Source: Eunapius fragilis (Eukaryota > Porifera > Demospongiae > Spongillida > Spongillidae). From it: DNA of 64,000 bases. This document shows, piece after piece, positions 49,001-58,690 of the stretch. Position 1 is the stretch's first letter. Each line of letters starts with the position of its first letter. Location of the stretch: contig OY811981.1 of assembly GCA_963681505.1 (NCBI GenBank), positions 6,430,307 to 6,494,306 of the forward strand, given 5' to 3'. The notes under the pieces were generated by a model. That model was not told the DNA's origin, searched no databases, and saw only the letters and a list, made by a program, of their open reading frames with translations. The position numbers were made by a program, and so were the translations under genes.

Positions 49001-49556
49001 CCATAGATTTTGGACAGGCTTTCTTCTCTTGATACGTATACCTATCTATGTCACCACCGCTACAGTAGAGGCTGCACACAGTAACATCAACTTGATCCTG
49101 GTGATCTTTGTTGCAATGGGGTTGGTGATATATCTGGGTCGCTTTGGTGTGTACAAAAAGTGGCAGTACTCTTTGTTGGAGCTGTCCCTGTACGTTAACC
49201 TCTTGGTACTGTTCCAGCTGACCCTGTTTTTTAGGGGGTACAATGATGCTGCAGTTTCTTCTCCATCCTCAGGTGCACTGCTTGCGTCTTACTCAATTAC
49301 AGTGGGAAGTGCTTTGGTTCTGTTCATTGCCATACTTATTGGGAAGTCATACATGGTATTGCATGAGCTATTGCGACCCCATAAGGTACTGTCCCAGGAA
49401 TTGCAGGAGACAAGCACATATGTCATTTATGATGATGGAAATTACATAGAGCTCTTGAAATCAAGCAAAGAGCTGATTGGAAGGGATAGTGAGCTGAAAG
49501 AAAATGATAATGAGACTAACAATTTTCGAGAAGAACTGCTCTCTTCAAGAGACTAA
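46089..49556 (+). CDS. Beta-helix ectodomain / multi-TM receptor-like protein (copy B, complete)
   Basis: A single open frame of 1155 residues with a good start context (AACAATGG). Residues 1-22 are a signal peptide. Residues about 25-480 are Asn/Ser/Thr-rich, with many N-glycosylation sites and repeated short hydrophobic strands such as NVTNVFIANITFANCGS and LYLTNCTFFSST. This pattern is typical of a right-handed parallel beta-helix (pectin-lyase-like fold). A Cys-rich stretch (about 643-735) holds CPQGFTLN...CEC and LCGGCAHGYSEVFGEPLCKKC. From about 737 to 1085 there are eight or nine hydrophobic segments, then a Glu-rich cytoplasmic tail of about 60 residues. I do not recognise a named family. 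I recall similar intronless genes being numerous in sponge genomes. A surface sensor or receptor role is inferred from topology only. Partial copies lie at 1-258 and 57674-58415. Confidence 0.8.
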   Translation: MADGHLYLCITICCFFANGRSQGYYNVSSNMDEYSSLAIQSNTTFYFLNGSHELSYSFVFQDVENISLVGTGGVKIKPYSSDSAADVYEPFSRIVCTNLSSGFSFFNVTNVFIANITFANCGSNSRLAAAISFFFPYTFVIDTVSIVNTTGYGILQEGPNPTQLQYDSIIWPLPLATITRSSFIIIDGTAISFNSLSQLSISDSKFIGTTYGITAVNSSQLYLTNCTFFSSTVSLTTVASPTWGLPFFVYVDHCNFINSFIGYRSVGAITELNDCTFYNTTTAISTFGTITFICMQCTFENCATGINASLSYFTIISQSKFDNVKLPTHFVSLYEAAIIDSRFNNYINAGLYIYSLVVIENSNFSNSRSSSIYAIESVILFLKNISFSNGYSIGYGGALYLSASSIVFYAPVRVSFVNNTAQLGGGAIYSEYQNSNLYCFFRIIDETGTLSSPGVQLYFKGNRAGEVGRDIYASLNCTPSDSYAPLYDTNNKTNLDILKLLSASNDSLSSSNDSLDIAADPLVVCMSYGTINQCSNNQSEPLTILLHPGQTKTISLTTMDEYNGTTPSLIFFTYPDGSVYDTIRTKTTGSDYVIKNELSATFSLVPQVLFISGSTSGYTMLQISTMDSHCPQGFTLNAETSVCECITLFIKKNVKCNLLDVTISKPLHSWIGNTSDGGVLFYESCSPDYCNTNTTVKFDAPDEQCNNDHSGVLCGGCAHGYSEVFGEPLCKKCSNMYLLLLIPFALMGMALVALLIILNMTVSNGMLNGFIFYANIIKINDEIFRPTYSTSATTAVLSTFISWLNLDLGIVTCFYDGMSVRGKMWAQFAFPAYIFSLVGAIVLVGRYSARVSRLCRHNVVPVMATLILMSYTKLLKASIHIFSRAVVLVEHNSTLGNNVVWRYDGNIGYFRGGHLQLFIAAVLLVALFIVPYMLLMLLSSCAVTKSHWKILCWFNKIKPFIDSYEGPYISRHRFWTGFLLLIRIPIYVTTATVEAAHSNINLILVIFVAMGLVIYLGRFGVYKKWQYSLLELSLYVNLLVLFQLTLFFRGYNDAAVSSPSSGALLASYSITVGSALVLFIAILIGKSYMVLHELLRPHKVLSQELQETSTYVIYDDGNYIELLKSSKELIGRDSELKENDNETNNFREELLSSRD

Positions 49557-49902
49557 GAATATCAAAGATTATCAGTTAAAACTAGTACTGTGTGCAGGTG
49601 TGTATGTTTTCTCTATATTTATAGCAGCAAGTAATCTGTAACATGGATATTCCATAGGTTGTGGTTTTACATGATAATAAGCATGGGGCATGCATGGTGA
49701 TGGGGCCACAACGCTGCAAATGTATTACTCACTGTGTGGGCATTGACAACAAAGAGAGTGGTTGGCAGGAAACTAATTGCAGATACCAGGTATGTACAAG
49801 GCAGAGAGGAGCAGTACTGTAAAGGTTGGATGGCTTTATACATATTTGCATACATTAAAGTCCGCGACGCCATCGAGGAAGTAAAAGTTATGCACTCTTT
49901 TT

Positions 49903-49908
49903 AATAAA
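49903..49908 (+). promoter_or_regulatory. Candidate polyadenylation signal of copy B
   Basis: AATAAA lies 347 bp after the stop codon of the beta-helix/multi-TM gene. It is the first canonical hexamer on that strand after the stop. Confidence 0.5.
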
Positions 49909-50417
49909 AAGGTGTCTCTGGGGTCTAAATAATAGGTTAGACATATTGTTTTCCGCAGACCATCTCGTATTATTAAACATTCAGCGAGACTATTATTCAA
50001 CGATAATTAACAAGTAGCGCGTGTGGTCACTAATGAAATTCACATGAACAATTCGAAACGTTTACAAATGTGAATGCATGTATTACATTTTGTCCGTACA
50101 TGTATCTGACTCGCTGTCTACGTCATCAGAAGAACTGCTGCTTTGGGTCTCTTTTTCAATTCCTCTATTTCAGCCAACAACACATTCTCGTCTTTACTGC
50201 TGCTAGTTCCCTCGAGAACTGACGACATCCTGGACAGTTGTCAAATCCGCCAAAAAAACTGATCCAGAACGCATACAACTCAGAAACATATGGGCGTACA
50301 AAGGGCCTCTGGGCGCAAGAACAAAGGCAAATGGTATCACAAAAGCGCAATAGTCATACAAAAGGGCCTCTATAGGGGCAAGAACAAATAAAGGTAAAAG
50401 GAGCGTCCCTTATCTAA
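49909..50417. other. Intergenic stretch with a short tandem duplication
   Basis: No gene is seen. A roughly 50-bp segment containing ACAAAGGGCCTCT and GCAAGAACAAA occurs twice (about 50290 and 50350). Confidence 0.4.
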
Positions 50418-50567
50418 CACAGCAAAAAAAGACGAAAATCATATATTGATTCCACAAGTGATCTGTTTTTTCATATCTGTACCAAAACTGTTATCATTTT
50501 TGTACAGATTTGAAAAAACAGATCACTTGTGAAATCAAAATATGATTTGCGCCTTTTTTTTGCTGTG
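50418..50567. mobile_element. Hairpin MITE with CACAGCAAAAAAA ends
   Basis: Terminal inverted repeats CACAGCAAAAAAAGACG and the complement of CACAGCAAAAAAAAGGCG bracket an internal palindrome (AAGTGATCTGTTTTTTCA and its complement). About 150 bp long and non-coding. Confidence 0.75.
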
Positions 50568-50836
50568 TAACACTAACTAAACAATGGTTCTGAACAGTTA
50601 ACTATTTTAGCGAGAACTGTTTGTTTACACAGTCTAAAGGTGGCGCCAGTGATGAGGCTAAAAAGTAAAGAATGTATTCTTGGAAATCAAACAGACAGTG
50701 TAAAAGCAGAAGGCGAGATAGTGTATATTTAGAGGCATCAATACATGCAGAATCAAAAAATCTAATGATTCTTTATTTTGGATGCGGTACAAAATACCCC
50801 CTGTTAACGCACCATTGGTTGCTGTATTTTGCCCAG

Positions 50837-51019
50837 CTGAATAAAGCAGATCGGGACCTACAGGTAGCGTTGCATGGCTCAATTTGATCACCTGGTGGAC
50901 TACTACTGTGCAAAGCCACCTGCTGGACAGAGCACTGTCACCATGGAACAGTTCTTTGTTTCGTGGTTTCCATTTGTGCAGGACTTCAGGCAGTACTGGG
51001 AGAGAGTCATGGCGAAGAG
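50837..51019 (+). pseudogene. Formin FH2 C-terminal fragment
   Basis: Residues read as LNKADRDLQ and then, one frame away, FDHLVDYYCAKPPAGQ...TMEQFFVSWFPFVQDF and RQYWERVMAKR. This resembles the end of FMN-type formin FH2 domains (LLxYFxLKPKxGEKEVT...FxxWxEFxxDFKxxWKRE). A TTTTGCCCAG acceptor precedes it and GTGTGT follows. The frame changes near 50885, and no other FH2 exons are seen within several kilobases. It is therefore most likely a stray gene fragment; an isolated exon of a larger gene is less likely. Confidence 0.4.
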
Positions 51020-51298
51020 GTGTGTGGTGTGTGATATGTGTGGTGTATGTGTAATATGTGATGTTTAATGTACTGTGATGTGCCACATAAATTACCTCAT
51101 CACAAATCATTTGTGCCCTAAACTTGCACATCACCAGCAACATTATTAGTTGTTCAGTTTCTATTAAACTGTCCCTTCTATTTTAATTTTAAATTGTGTC
51201 AACTGTCCTTTTGATTACTTCCAATTTTGCACCCCTTTTTACGGCATGTGATATCCCATAAAGCATGGCTCTTTCCCTAAATGGGAGGGGGTAGAGGA

Positions 51299-51372
51299 TG
51301 GTCAGATTGGCATAGTGGTTACACCGGTGTAATCACAGTGCGAGGTCAGTGGTTTCGCCTCATACCGAGATA
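51299..51372 (+). mobile_element. tRNA-derived SINE-like head
   Basis: TGGCATAGTGG at 51308-51318 fits the RNA polymerase III A box. GGTTTCGCCT at 51351-51360 resembles a B box with one inserted base, at a spacing typical of tRNA. The surrounding sequence does not fold as a complete tRNA and there is no clear anticodon stem, so a SINE head is more likely than a tRNA gene. Confidence 0.45.
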
Positions 51373-51711
51373 CATATTTCAACAGCATTATCTAAAATGC
51401 AAGGTCAACGTAACATACACTTCACCATGAGTGTAATTTGCTAACTACCCATATCTAGTACAATCCTTACCTAAACCCTACCTGAGCAATGTAGCAAGCA
51501 GCCCAACCTAGGCAATCCAGTGATCTGCCTCATTAGATAGATAACCAATTTACTGCACTGGGTTTGAAGCATCGAACAAGTATTTTATTACATTTAATTT
51601 TATTGTATTTTACCATTGGAACCTTTCTTTCTGGGAGTATGAGCAATTTATTTATGTGATGTGTTGACAAGCTACTTCTAGATCCGCTCACCTAGAGATG
51701 AAAGCCTTGCT

Positions 51712-51957
51712 ACAAGTAATAAAGACATTCTCTATGAGAAGCTGATGGCATATAGGATTGGAAGGCAAAAAGGACGGCAACAAGGGTCTAATAATAAAGG
51801 GAAATGTAATATGCACACAGTTGAACAACATAATGTTCTATATAGGACTATTACATTTTTCCATACTATTAGACCCTTGTTTCTTTCCTTTTTTGCACCA
51901 CTATTGCCTTCTAATCCTATATACCAACTTTCTCACAGATAATGTTTTGTTACTTGT
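51712..51957. mobile_element. Palindromic MITE, ACAAGTAA family (copy 3)
   Basis: Ends are ACAAGTAATAAAGACATTCT and its imperfect complement; arms share AGGATTGGAAGGCAA and AACAAGGGTCTAATA. It is more diverged from copies 1 and 2 and closer to the one at 58418. Confidence 0.75.
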
Positions 51958-51990
51958 TTCATCATTTTTTTTTTCTTCGTGAGATAGAAC

Positions 51991-53960
51991 ATGACTAATT
52001 TAGAGTATTCTCCGGGCCCACCCCTGGTATCTCAACCAGTACACCAACCCACAACCCGCAAAGAAGATGTTTGGGTGCAATATTGGAGAAAAGGTGTCAC
52101 TGTTAGAGGTAATCACTATGTTTTACCAAGGGGTTCTATTGGAAGAGAGTTTATTGACCTTTTAGCAGAGGAAATAGCAGACAGACTGCTCCTTCAGAAA
52201 GTGTAATAGTTTTTCAAGCAGTTATGATGCAAAGAGATAAAATGGTTAAGAAAGGTGCTGATATTCAAAGGCTCTTGATTAGATGAATGGAGGCAGGAGA
52301 GGCTTCCAGAACTTATACAAGGTGATTGGAAAGTCGCGCAAAATCTTTGAATTGGTAGAACTGGTATAACTCCAGAGCTGAGCATGGAAAAATTATGCTA
52401 TTGAACCAAAAAACATGCTAGTGATTGATATATAGTTATGCATTAGTAGTTACTGCTCAGTTTATTTTTTAAAATGTTCAATTCTGAAGTTATACCATTT
52501 TGCGCGACTTTCCAATCACCCTGTACATGAATATGAGAGATATGCTAAGCAGTGATCTATGTTGTCAACTTGGACAGGAGCAAGGATTATTTTCTAAGGG
52601 TGTTTTCCAACTTAATGCTTAGAGGGGACATCAGATCAGCTGTAAGGTGGTTGACAGACCAAGCATGTAGTGGAGGTGTAAATGGCAAATCTGTTGCACA
52701 TGAGAAACATCCAGAAGCATCACAGACAGGCACAGGAGCATTTATGCTATGTAATGAACTTCCTCCACTAGTTGATGTTGACATCACAGGATCACATATC
52801 AAAAACGCTGCAAGGAGGATTCGTGGCAGTTCTGGCACAGGAGGTTCAACGGCTGCTCAATGGCAATGCTACCCTTTTGAGGTTTGGCTCTTCTAGTAGC
52901 ACCTTGAGGGATGCTGTTGCTGAACTGGTGAGATGTCTTGCAAATGGCATAGTAGAATGGGCAAAATCAAGGCACTTATGTCTTGTCGATTGATAGCACT
53001 TGATAAATGCCCTGGAGTGTGACCTATTGCTGGGGGGGGGAAGTACTTAGAAGAATAATTGGAAAAGTGATGGCAGATCAGCTATGCTCTGGACTGAGAG
53101 CAGGAATTGAAGGCGCAATTCATGCCACGTGGAGATGGATGGGGAGTTATATTAGTCGATGCCAAGAATGCCTTTACTTCCCTCAATAGATCTGCAGGTT
53201 TATGGAATGTTAGAGTTCAATGGCCCAGATGCTCATGTCTCCTATTTAACACCTATAGGGGTTATGCATCACTTCTTTCACTGAGGTAATTCTTAGCAAA
53301 GAAAGTGTTGCACAGGGCGATCCACTTTCAATGCTAATGTATGCTGCAGCTCTAATGCCACTAACATCTTACAGACCGGAGCAAGTGGATCCAGAACTGG
53401 TATGCCCACGGTTCAGCCTGCACTGCCAAACTTGAAAGTTTGGTTCCAGAAAGTATGTGAACTAGGTCCAGATTATGGTTACCACCCTGAACCTAAAAAA
53501 GCGGTTTTGATTGTTAGAGCCACAGAGGAGGCTGAAGCTAAGGCACTGTTTGGAGAACTTGGACTGCAAGTAGTCCGTGGACACCGTTTCATGGGAGGAT
53601 TCATTGGGGAAGAAGAGGATCTGCAAGCTTTTGTTGTAGAGAAGGTTAAAACTTGGACATCTGGAGTGGGTGTATTGGCTGATACAGCTGAATTTTACCC
53701 CCAGACTGCTTTTGCAGTTCTTTCCAAATCACTGCAATTTCAATGGTCTCACCTGTAAAGAGTGGTACCAAATTCTGAATCCTGCTTTGAAATCCTGTGC
53801 AATGCATTGAACGACATCTTTTGGGGACATCTCCAGGGAACTGTAAGTGATTCTGAAAAGAAACTTTCTTCACTTCCTGCCCGTCATGGTTGGATTGGGA
53901 ATTCGCGATCCTCTATCAACAGCAGTATCTTCCTTCACAGCTCATATAGTTGATGAAATC
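51991..53960 (+). mobile_element. Broken reverse transcriptase of a retroelement
   Basis: Pieces of one protein follow in order but in changing frames: VWVQYWRKGVTVRGNHYVLP (from about 52063), RVFSNLMLRGDIRSAVRWLT (52590), EKHPEASQTGTGAFMLCNEL with LVDVDITGSHI (52705-52810), [17 protein letters not shown]-like sequence (53070-53120), [20 protein letters not shown] (the first catalytic Asp box, 53131), EGVAQGDPLSMLMYAAALMP-like sequence (53300-53360), and YGYHPEPKKAVLIVRA then RGHRFMGGFIGEEEDLQAF (53480-53640). The catalytic second Asp box is lost or scrambled. The clade is not assigned; I recall relatives in cnidarians and marine protists. At least five frame breaks and a MITE insertion make it inactive. 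Confidence 0.75.
52318..52523. mobile_element. Tc1/mariner-type MITE inserted in the reverse transcriptase
   Basis: About 206 bp with 20-bp-plus terminal inverted repeats (GGTGATTGGAAAGTCGCG inside each end) and a TA dinucleotide duplicated on both sides (52316-52317 and 52524-52525). The host frame reads across the empty site without a break (LPEL-IHEYERYAKQ), so the insertion is dated after the retroelement. It has no transposase. Confidence 0.85.
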
Positions 53961-54639
53961 AAGAGTAATTCAGTCTTCTCAGTATTTAATCACATAGACC
54001 ATCTTTACCATAGAGAAATGATGTAGTATGAAAATAGCGCTTACCGTTCGGAAGTTATAGCGATTCAAACGTGAATCATTTGTATAACTTTTATATACAT
54101 GTATATAGCGATGGGTCATTTTCGCGTGAACTGTCCCATATATTACCTCTGCTATAGCCCCAGAGTTTTCCGCGATCATGAATTGAAATTATATATCATC
54201 CCAGTTATTAGCTCTTATTTATTCTTTAAGTTCGCATGCTACTTTCGTATAGCGAGACGTGATTCATTCGCTTGACATCAATGAATTTAATTAGTAGTTA
54301 AGTGGCTATAATTGCCCCCCCCCCCTTTAGTTGTCTACGCCCCTGCTCCCTCCCTTCCCCTTCAACGGGCTCCAATAAGAATAATAAATCACGTGATAGT
54401 TGAGGTGAGATTAGAATCTCGGGTTGTGTTTGGTTCCCTTGTGTATTCCTACATGTGCCTTGTGCTATAAACTTTGTCTCTCTGAAATTAAGTACGTACT
54501 GTTTGCTACACCGGCTAGCTAGGCCCCAAGCATAGGGGAAGCGAGGGCTTAGCGCGTGAGGGCTTAGCGAGCGTACTGTACGCCGGCTAGCGGCTAGCGT
54601 ACTTCTCTGGTCTGCCCCATACAACTCACTCAGGTATAT
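53961..54639. other. Intergenic DNA, no gene recognised
   Basis: AT-rich to 54300, then a C-run and a small direct repeat of GCGAGGGCTTAGCG/CCGGCTAGC near 54540-54600. Nothing else is supported. Confidence 0.4.
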
Positions 54640-55012
54640 AAGATTAAACAGGCCAAGTATGGAGACTACTTTTTAAACAGGCCAATAAGTTACCACACTA
54701 CTTATTAAACAGGCCAATAAGATACCGCACTGGTTATTAAACTGGCCAATAAAATACCAAGAACAGCAGACTGGTTATTAAATAGGCTAATAAGATGCCC
54801 AGACTAGTTATTTAACATGCAAATAAAATACCAGACTGGTTATTAAGCAGACCAATAAATACCAGACTGGTTACTAAACAGGCCAATAAAATACCAGACT
54901 GGTTATTAAACTGGCCAATAATAAACTGGCCAAGACTGCTTATTAAAGTGGACTACTTATTAAACAGGCCAATAAGATACCAGACTACTTATTTTAATAA
55001 GATACTCATGTT
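54640..55012. repeat. Diverged about 32-bp minisatellite
   Basis: About twelve imperfect units with core GGCCAATAAGATACCAGAC and TGGTTATTAAAC. They stop where the 22-bp array at 55030 begins and resume briefly near 55475-55505. The 22-bp array therefore expanded inside this one. Confidence 0.85.
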
Positions 55013-55029
55013 CATCATAATCACCCTTC

Positions 55030-55467
55030 TCAGCAGTCATGGTCACCCTTCTCTGCACTCATGGTCACCCTTCTCTGCACTCATGGTCACCCTTCTCTGC
55101 ACTCATGGTCACCCTTCTCTGCACTCATGGTCACCCTTCTCTGCACTCATGGTCACCCTTCTCTGCACTCATGGTCACCCTTCTCTGCACTCATGGTCAC
55201 CCTTCTCTGCACTCATGGTCACCCTTCTCTGCACTCATGGTCACCCTTCTCTGCACTCATGGTCACCCTTCTCTGCACTCATGGTCATCCTTCTCTGCAC
55301 TCATGGTCACCCTTCTCTGCACTCATGGTCACCCTTCTCTGCACTCATGGTCACCCTTCTCTGCACTCATGGTCACCCTTCTCTGCACTCATGGTCACCC
55401 TTCTCAGCACTCATGGTCACCTTCTCTGTACTCATGGTCACCCTTCTGCACTCATGGTCACCCTTCT
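55030..55467. repeat. 22-bp minisatellite
   Basis: Twenty near-identical units with core CATGGTCACCCTTCTCTG. The unit length is not a multiple of three, yet all three plus frames stay open because no stop occurs in the 66-bp super-period. The predicted proteins (LLCTHGHPSLHSWSPF and similar) are artefacts. Confidence 0.95.
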
Positions 55468-55505
55468 CATACCAGACTATTTACCTAACAGGCCAATTAG
55501 ATACC

Positions 55506-56046
55506 AGACTAAGTCCATGCATAGTACCAGTCCTCTGGTGGGAGGGAACAGGGACTTATGAAAGATTAGTTGGAAGTTCCACCCACTTACATGCATACAT
55601 CTGTGAGTAAAATTTTAAGGGAAGGTTATAAACAGATAGACTTCCATATTGGGGGCCGTCGGTAGACATTTCAGCTTGTACAGTCATAGACTTATATACC
55701 CATGACCTCAGGATTGGGACAATGCGCTGGCATGACCCCCCCCCCATGATGGATGAGGCAGTGGGAAAACATTATGTGTCTTTATTATTGTTGGTGTGAA
55801 GTTATTATCTCTTTGGCCAGGGCTCGGGGTGAAGATTTTGAGATGCGCTATTTTGAGCTTGACATGTTGCGGGGCTGCATGAGTACCTGTGCATTTATAT
55901 ACCATTACTTGTCTTGCACAAAATCATTAAACATGTGGGACAATGTCCTAACCCTTTGCAGTAAAAATAAAAACTAATTGGCTAAGTACCACTAGTGCAT
56001 GGATTGATGCAACTTCTTTGTGGAATGGATATAGCACATAGCATGC
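55506..56046. other. Intergenic DNA, no gene recognised
   Basis: Short interrupted frames only. A plus-strand stretch at 55800-55975 has no recognisable similarity. Confidence 0.35.
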
Positions 56047-56150
56047 AGGGGCGGATCCAGGATTTCAGGAAGGGGGGGGGGGGGGGGGGGGGGGGGGGGA
56101 TGAGGGGGCATGCCCTTACGTGATACCCAGCCACTTTTTTTCAAAAACCA
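56047..56150. mobile_element. Solo end of a GGGGCGGATCCAGG-type transposon
   Basis: CAGGGGCGGATCCAGG matches the terminal repeat of the hAT-like element at 3148-4859 and is likewise followed by a long G-run. No partner end is evident. Confidence 0.5.
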
Positions 56151-56277
56151 ATATCATCCCACAACAACTGGGGAACACGAATAATAAATAGGGGGAGGGT
56201 AAGGGTGTGCCCCATCCCGCATGCTAAAGATAAATTTATTGATGGTATATAGAACTAATCCAATATAGGATTCTATT

Positions 56278-56708
56278 ATGAATGCTCCTGAAGAAATGTC
56301 TGATCGTGAAAAGCTCGATTGGACCACATTTTTTAATTGGATCACGCGAGGGCATCGAATGACTGAAAAAGAAGTGCAGGAACAAATCCAAACGCCTGCA
56401 GTATTGGAAGCTTTCCAGAGAGCCAAACTATCGTCATTGCCAAGAGATGAAAAAGAAGCTTACGAATATGAAGATAAAGAGTACGATATGTATTCTCAAC
56501 ATACTCAGGAATTGGTAGATGAAGGAGTCAAAATAGGCATGGATGAAGGAGTCGAAAAAGGCATGAATGAAGGAGTCCAAAAAGGCATGGAAGAAGGAAA
56601 ATGCAATGTGCAAAACATATGAAACTACAACTTATCCCTGATGACACCATTTTGATGTGTACAAATCTTTCACAAGAGGAACTTAACAATATTATGTTGG
56701 AAAATTGA
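56278..56708 (+). pseudogene. C-terminal fragment of a bacterial-type Rpn/PDDEXK_2 nuclease-transposase
   Basis: The frame begins NAPEEMSDREKLDWTTFFNW and continues TPAVLEAFQRAKLSSLPRDE, KEAYEYEDK and a tail of VDEGVKIGMDEGVEKGMNEG repeats. This order (LxxWxxFL...EAxxxLxxxSxxExxxYE...(EG)xxxG repeats) is the C-terminal half of the Rpn family recombination-promoting nucleases (PDDEXK_2), a bacterial family abundant in Rickettsiales. After EEGK the frame is lost by one base in an A-run near 56602. In the next frame a helix ending LSQEELNNIMLEN runs to a TGA at 56706-56708, as expected for the family's C-terminus. The N-terminal catalytic core is absent; an in-frame stop lies just upstream. Confidence 0.6.
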
Positions 56709-56825
56709 TCATTTTGTCACATGACTTGATATCTAATGTGGCCCCCTGCCTCCTCCCCCTCATGTCCTCATTAATAATTTGGCTAATTATTGTGTGCATT
56801 ATTGTTCATGTAATTCTATTACGGT

Positions 56826-57673
<848 letters not shown>

Positions 57674-58415
57674 CTGACGCAATCAGAACAAAAAAACTGG
57701 AAGTGACTATGTCATTAAAAATGAGCTCACTGCCACATTCAGCCTCGTACCTCAGGTGTTGTTCATATAAGGCTTCTCCTCGGGCTACAAAATGCTGCAG
57801 ATTTCCACCATGGAGCCATTGTCCTCAAGGCTTTACCTTGAATGTAGAAACATCCGTTTGTGAATGTTGAACGGGTTTATCTTTATGCTAATATCATTAA
57901 GGTTAATGACGAAATATTCCGGCCAACGTACAGCACAAGTGCGGCCACCGCTGTTCTATCGACATTCATCTCATGGCTCAACCTAGATTTGGGCATTGTC
58001 ACCTGTTTCTACGACGGCATGAGTGTGCGTGGTAAGATGTGGGCATTCCCAGCATACATCTTTACATTGGTGGGAGCCATTGTCCTGGTAGGGAGGTACT
58101 CTACCCGGGTGTCCAGGCTTTGCAGGCACAACGTGGTGCCTGTCATGGCAACGCTCATCCTGATGTCATACACAAAGCTCCTCAAAATGTCCATTATAAC
58201 ATCTTCTTCCGTGCAGTGGTCCTCGTGGAACACAACGGCACCCTTGGTAACAAACTTGGTATGGAGATTCGGTGGAAATACTGCATGGCTATTTCAGAGG
58301 TGGCCATTTGCAGCTGTTCATAGCTGCTGTCCTCCTGGTTGCCCTGTTCATCGTACCGTACATGCTGCTCATGCTGCTGTCCTTGTGTGCAGTGATAAAG
58401 CATCACTGATTGGAA
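57674..58415 (+). pseudogene. Beta-helix/multi-TM gene, deleted copy C
   Basis: Starts at the equivalent of copy B 47828 and ends at the equivalent of about 48945, at roughly 90% identity by eye. Compared with B it has lost about 350 bp (B 48024-48378), covering the Cys-rich stretch and first membrane segment. The join is at a short GAATG repeat present at both breakpoints in B. It also lacks six bases (the CAGTTT after GGGCA) and has small frameshifts near 57776 and 58185. Both ends are truncated, on the left by the (TTGC)n tract and on the right by a MITE. It cannot encode a working protein. Confidence 0.85.
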
Positions 58416-58417
58416 GA

Positions 58418-58690
58418 CATGTAACTAAAAGCATTCTCTATGAGAAAGTTGGCGAGATATAGGATTTGAAGGCAATGGTGGTGTAAAAAGCAAGGAAACA
58501 AGGGTCTGTAATAGTAGGGGAAAATGTCATAGTCCTATATTTAGCACACTAACATAGTATAGGCTACATATAGGACTGTGACATTTCCCCTTACTATTAC
58601 AGACCCTTGTTTCCTTGCTTTTTACACCACCATTGCCTTCAAATCCTATATCTCTCCAACTTTCACATAGAGAATGTTGTAGTTACTTGT
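58418..58690. mobile_element. Palindromic MITE, ACAAGTAA family (copy 4)
   Basis: Ends are ACATGTAACTAAAAGCATTC and the complement of ACAAGTAACTACAACATTC. Arms share GGATTTGAAGGCAATGGTGG and AACAAGGGTCTGTAATAGTA with their complements. It terminates copy C of the receptor-like family. Confidence 0.8.

Noticed and set aside
51299-51372. A functional tRNA gene
   Set aside because: No acceptor-stem pairing or anticodon loop can be drawn, and the B box has an inserted base. It is listed as SINE-like only.
55039-55610. Repeat protein with THGHPSLHSWSPF units
   Set aside because: All three frames of the 22-bp array are open, as expected of a stop-free minisatellite. No splice or start context supports a gene.
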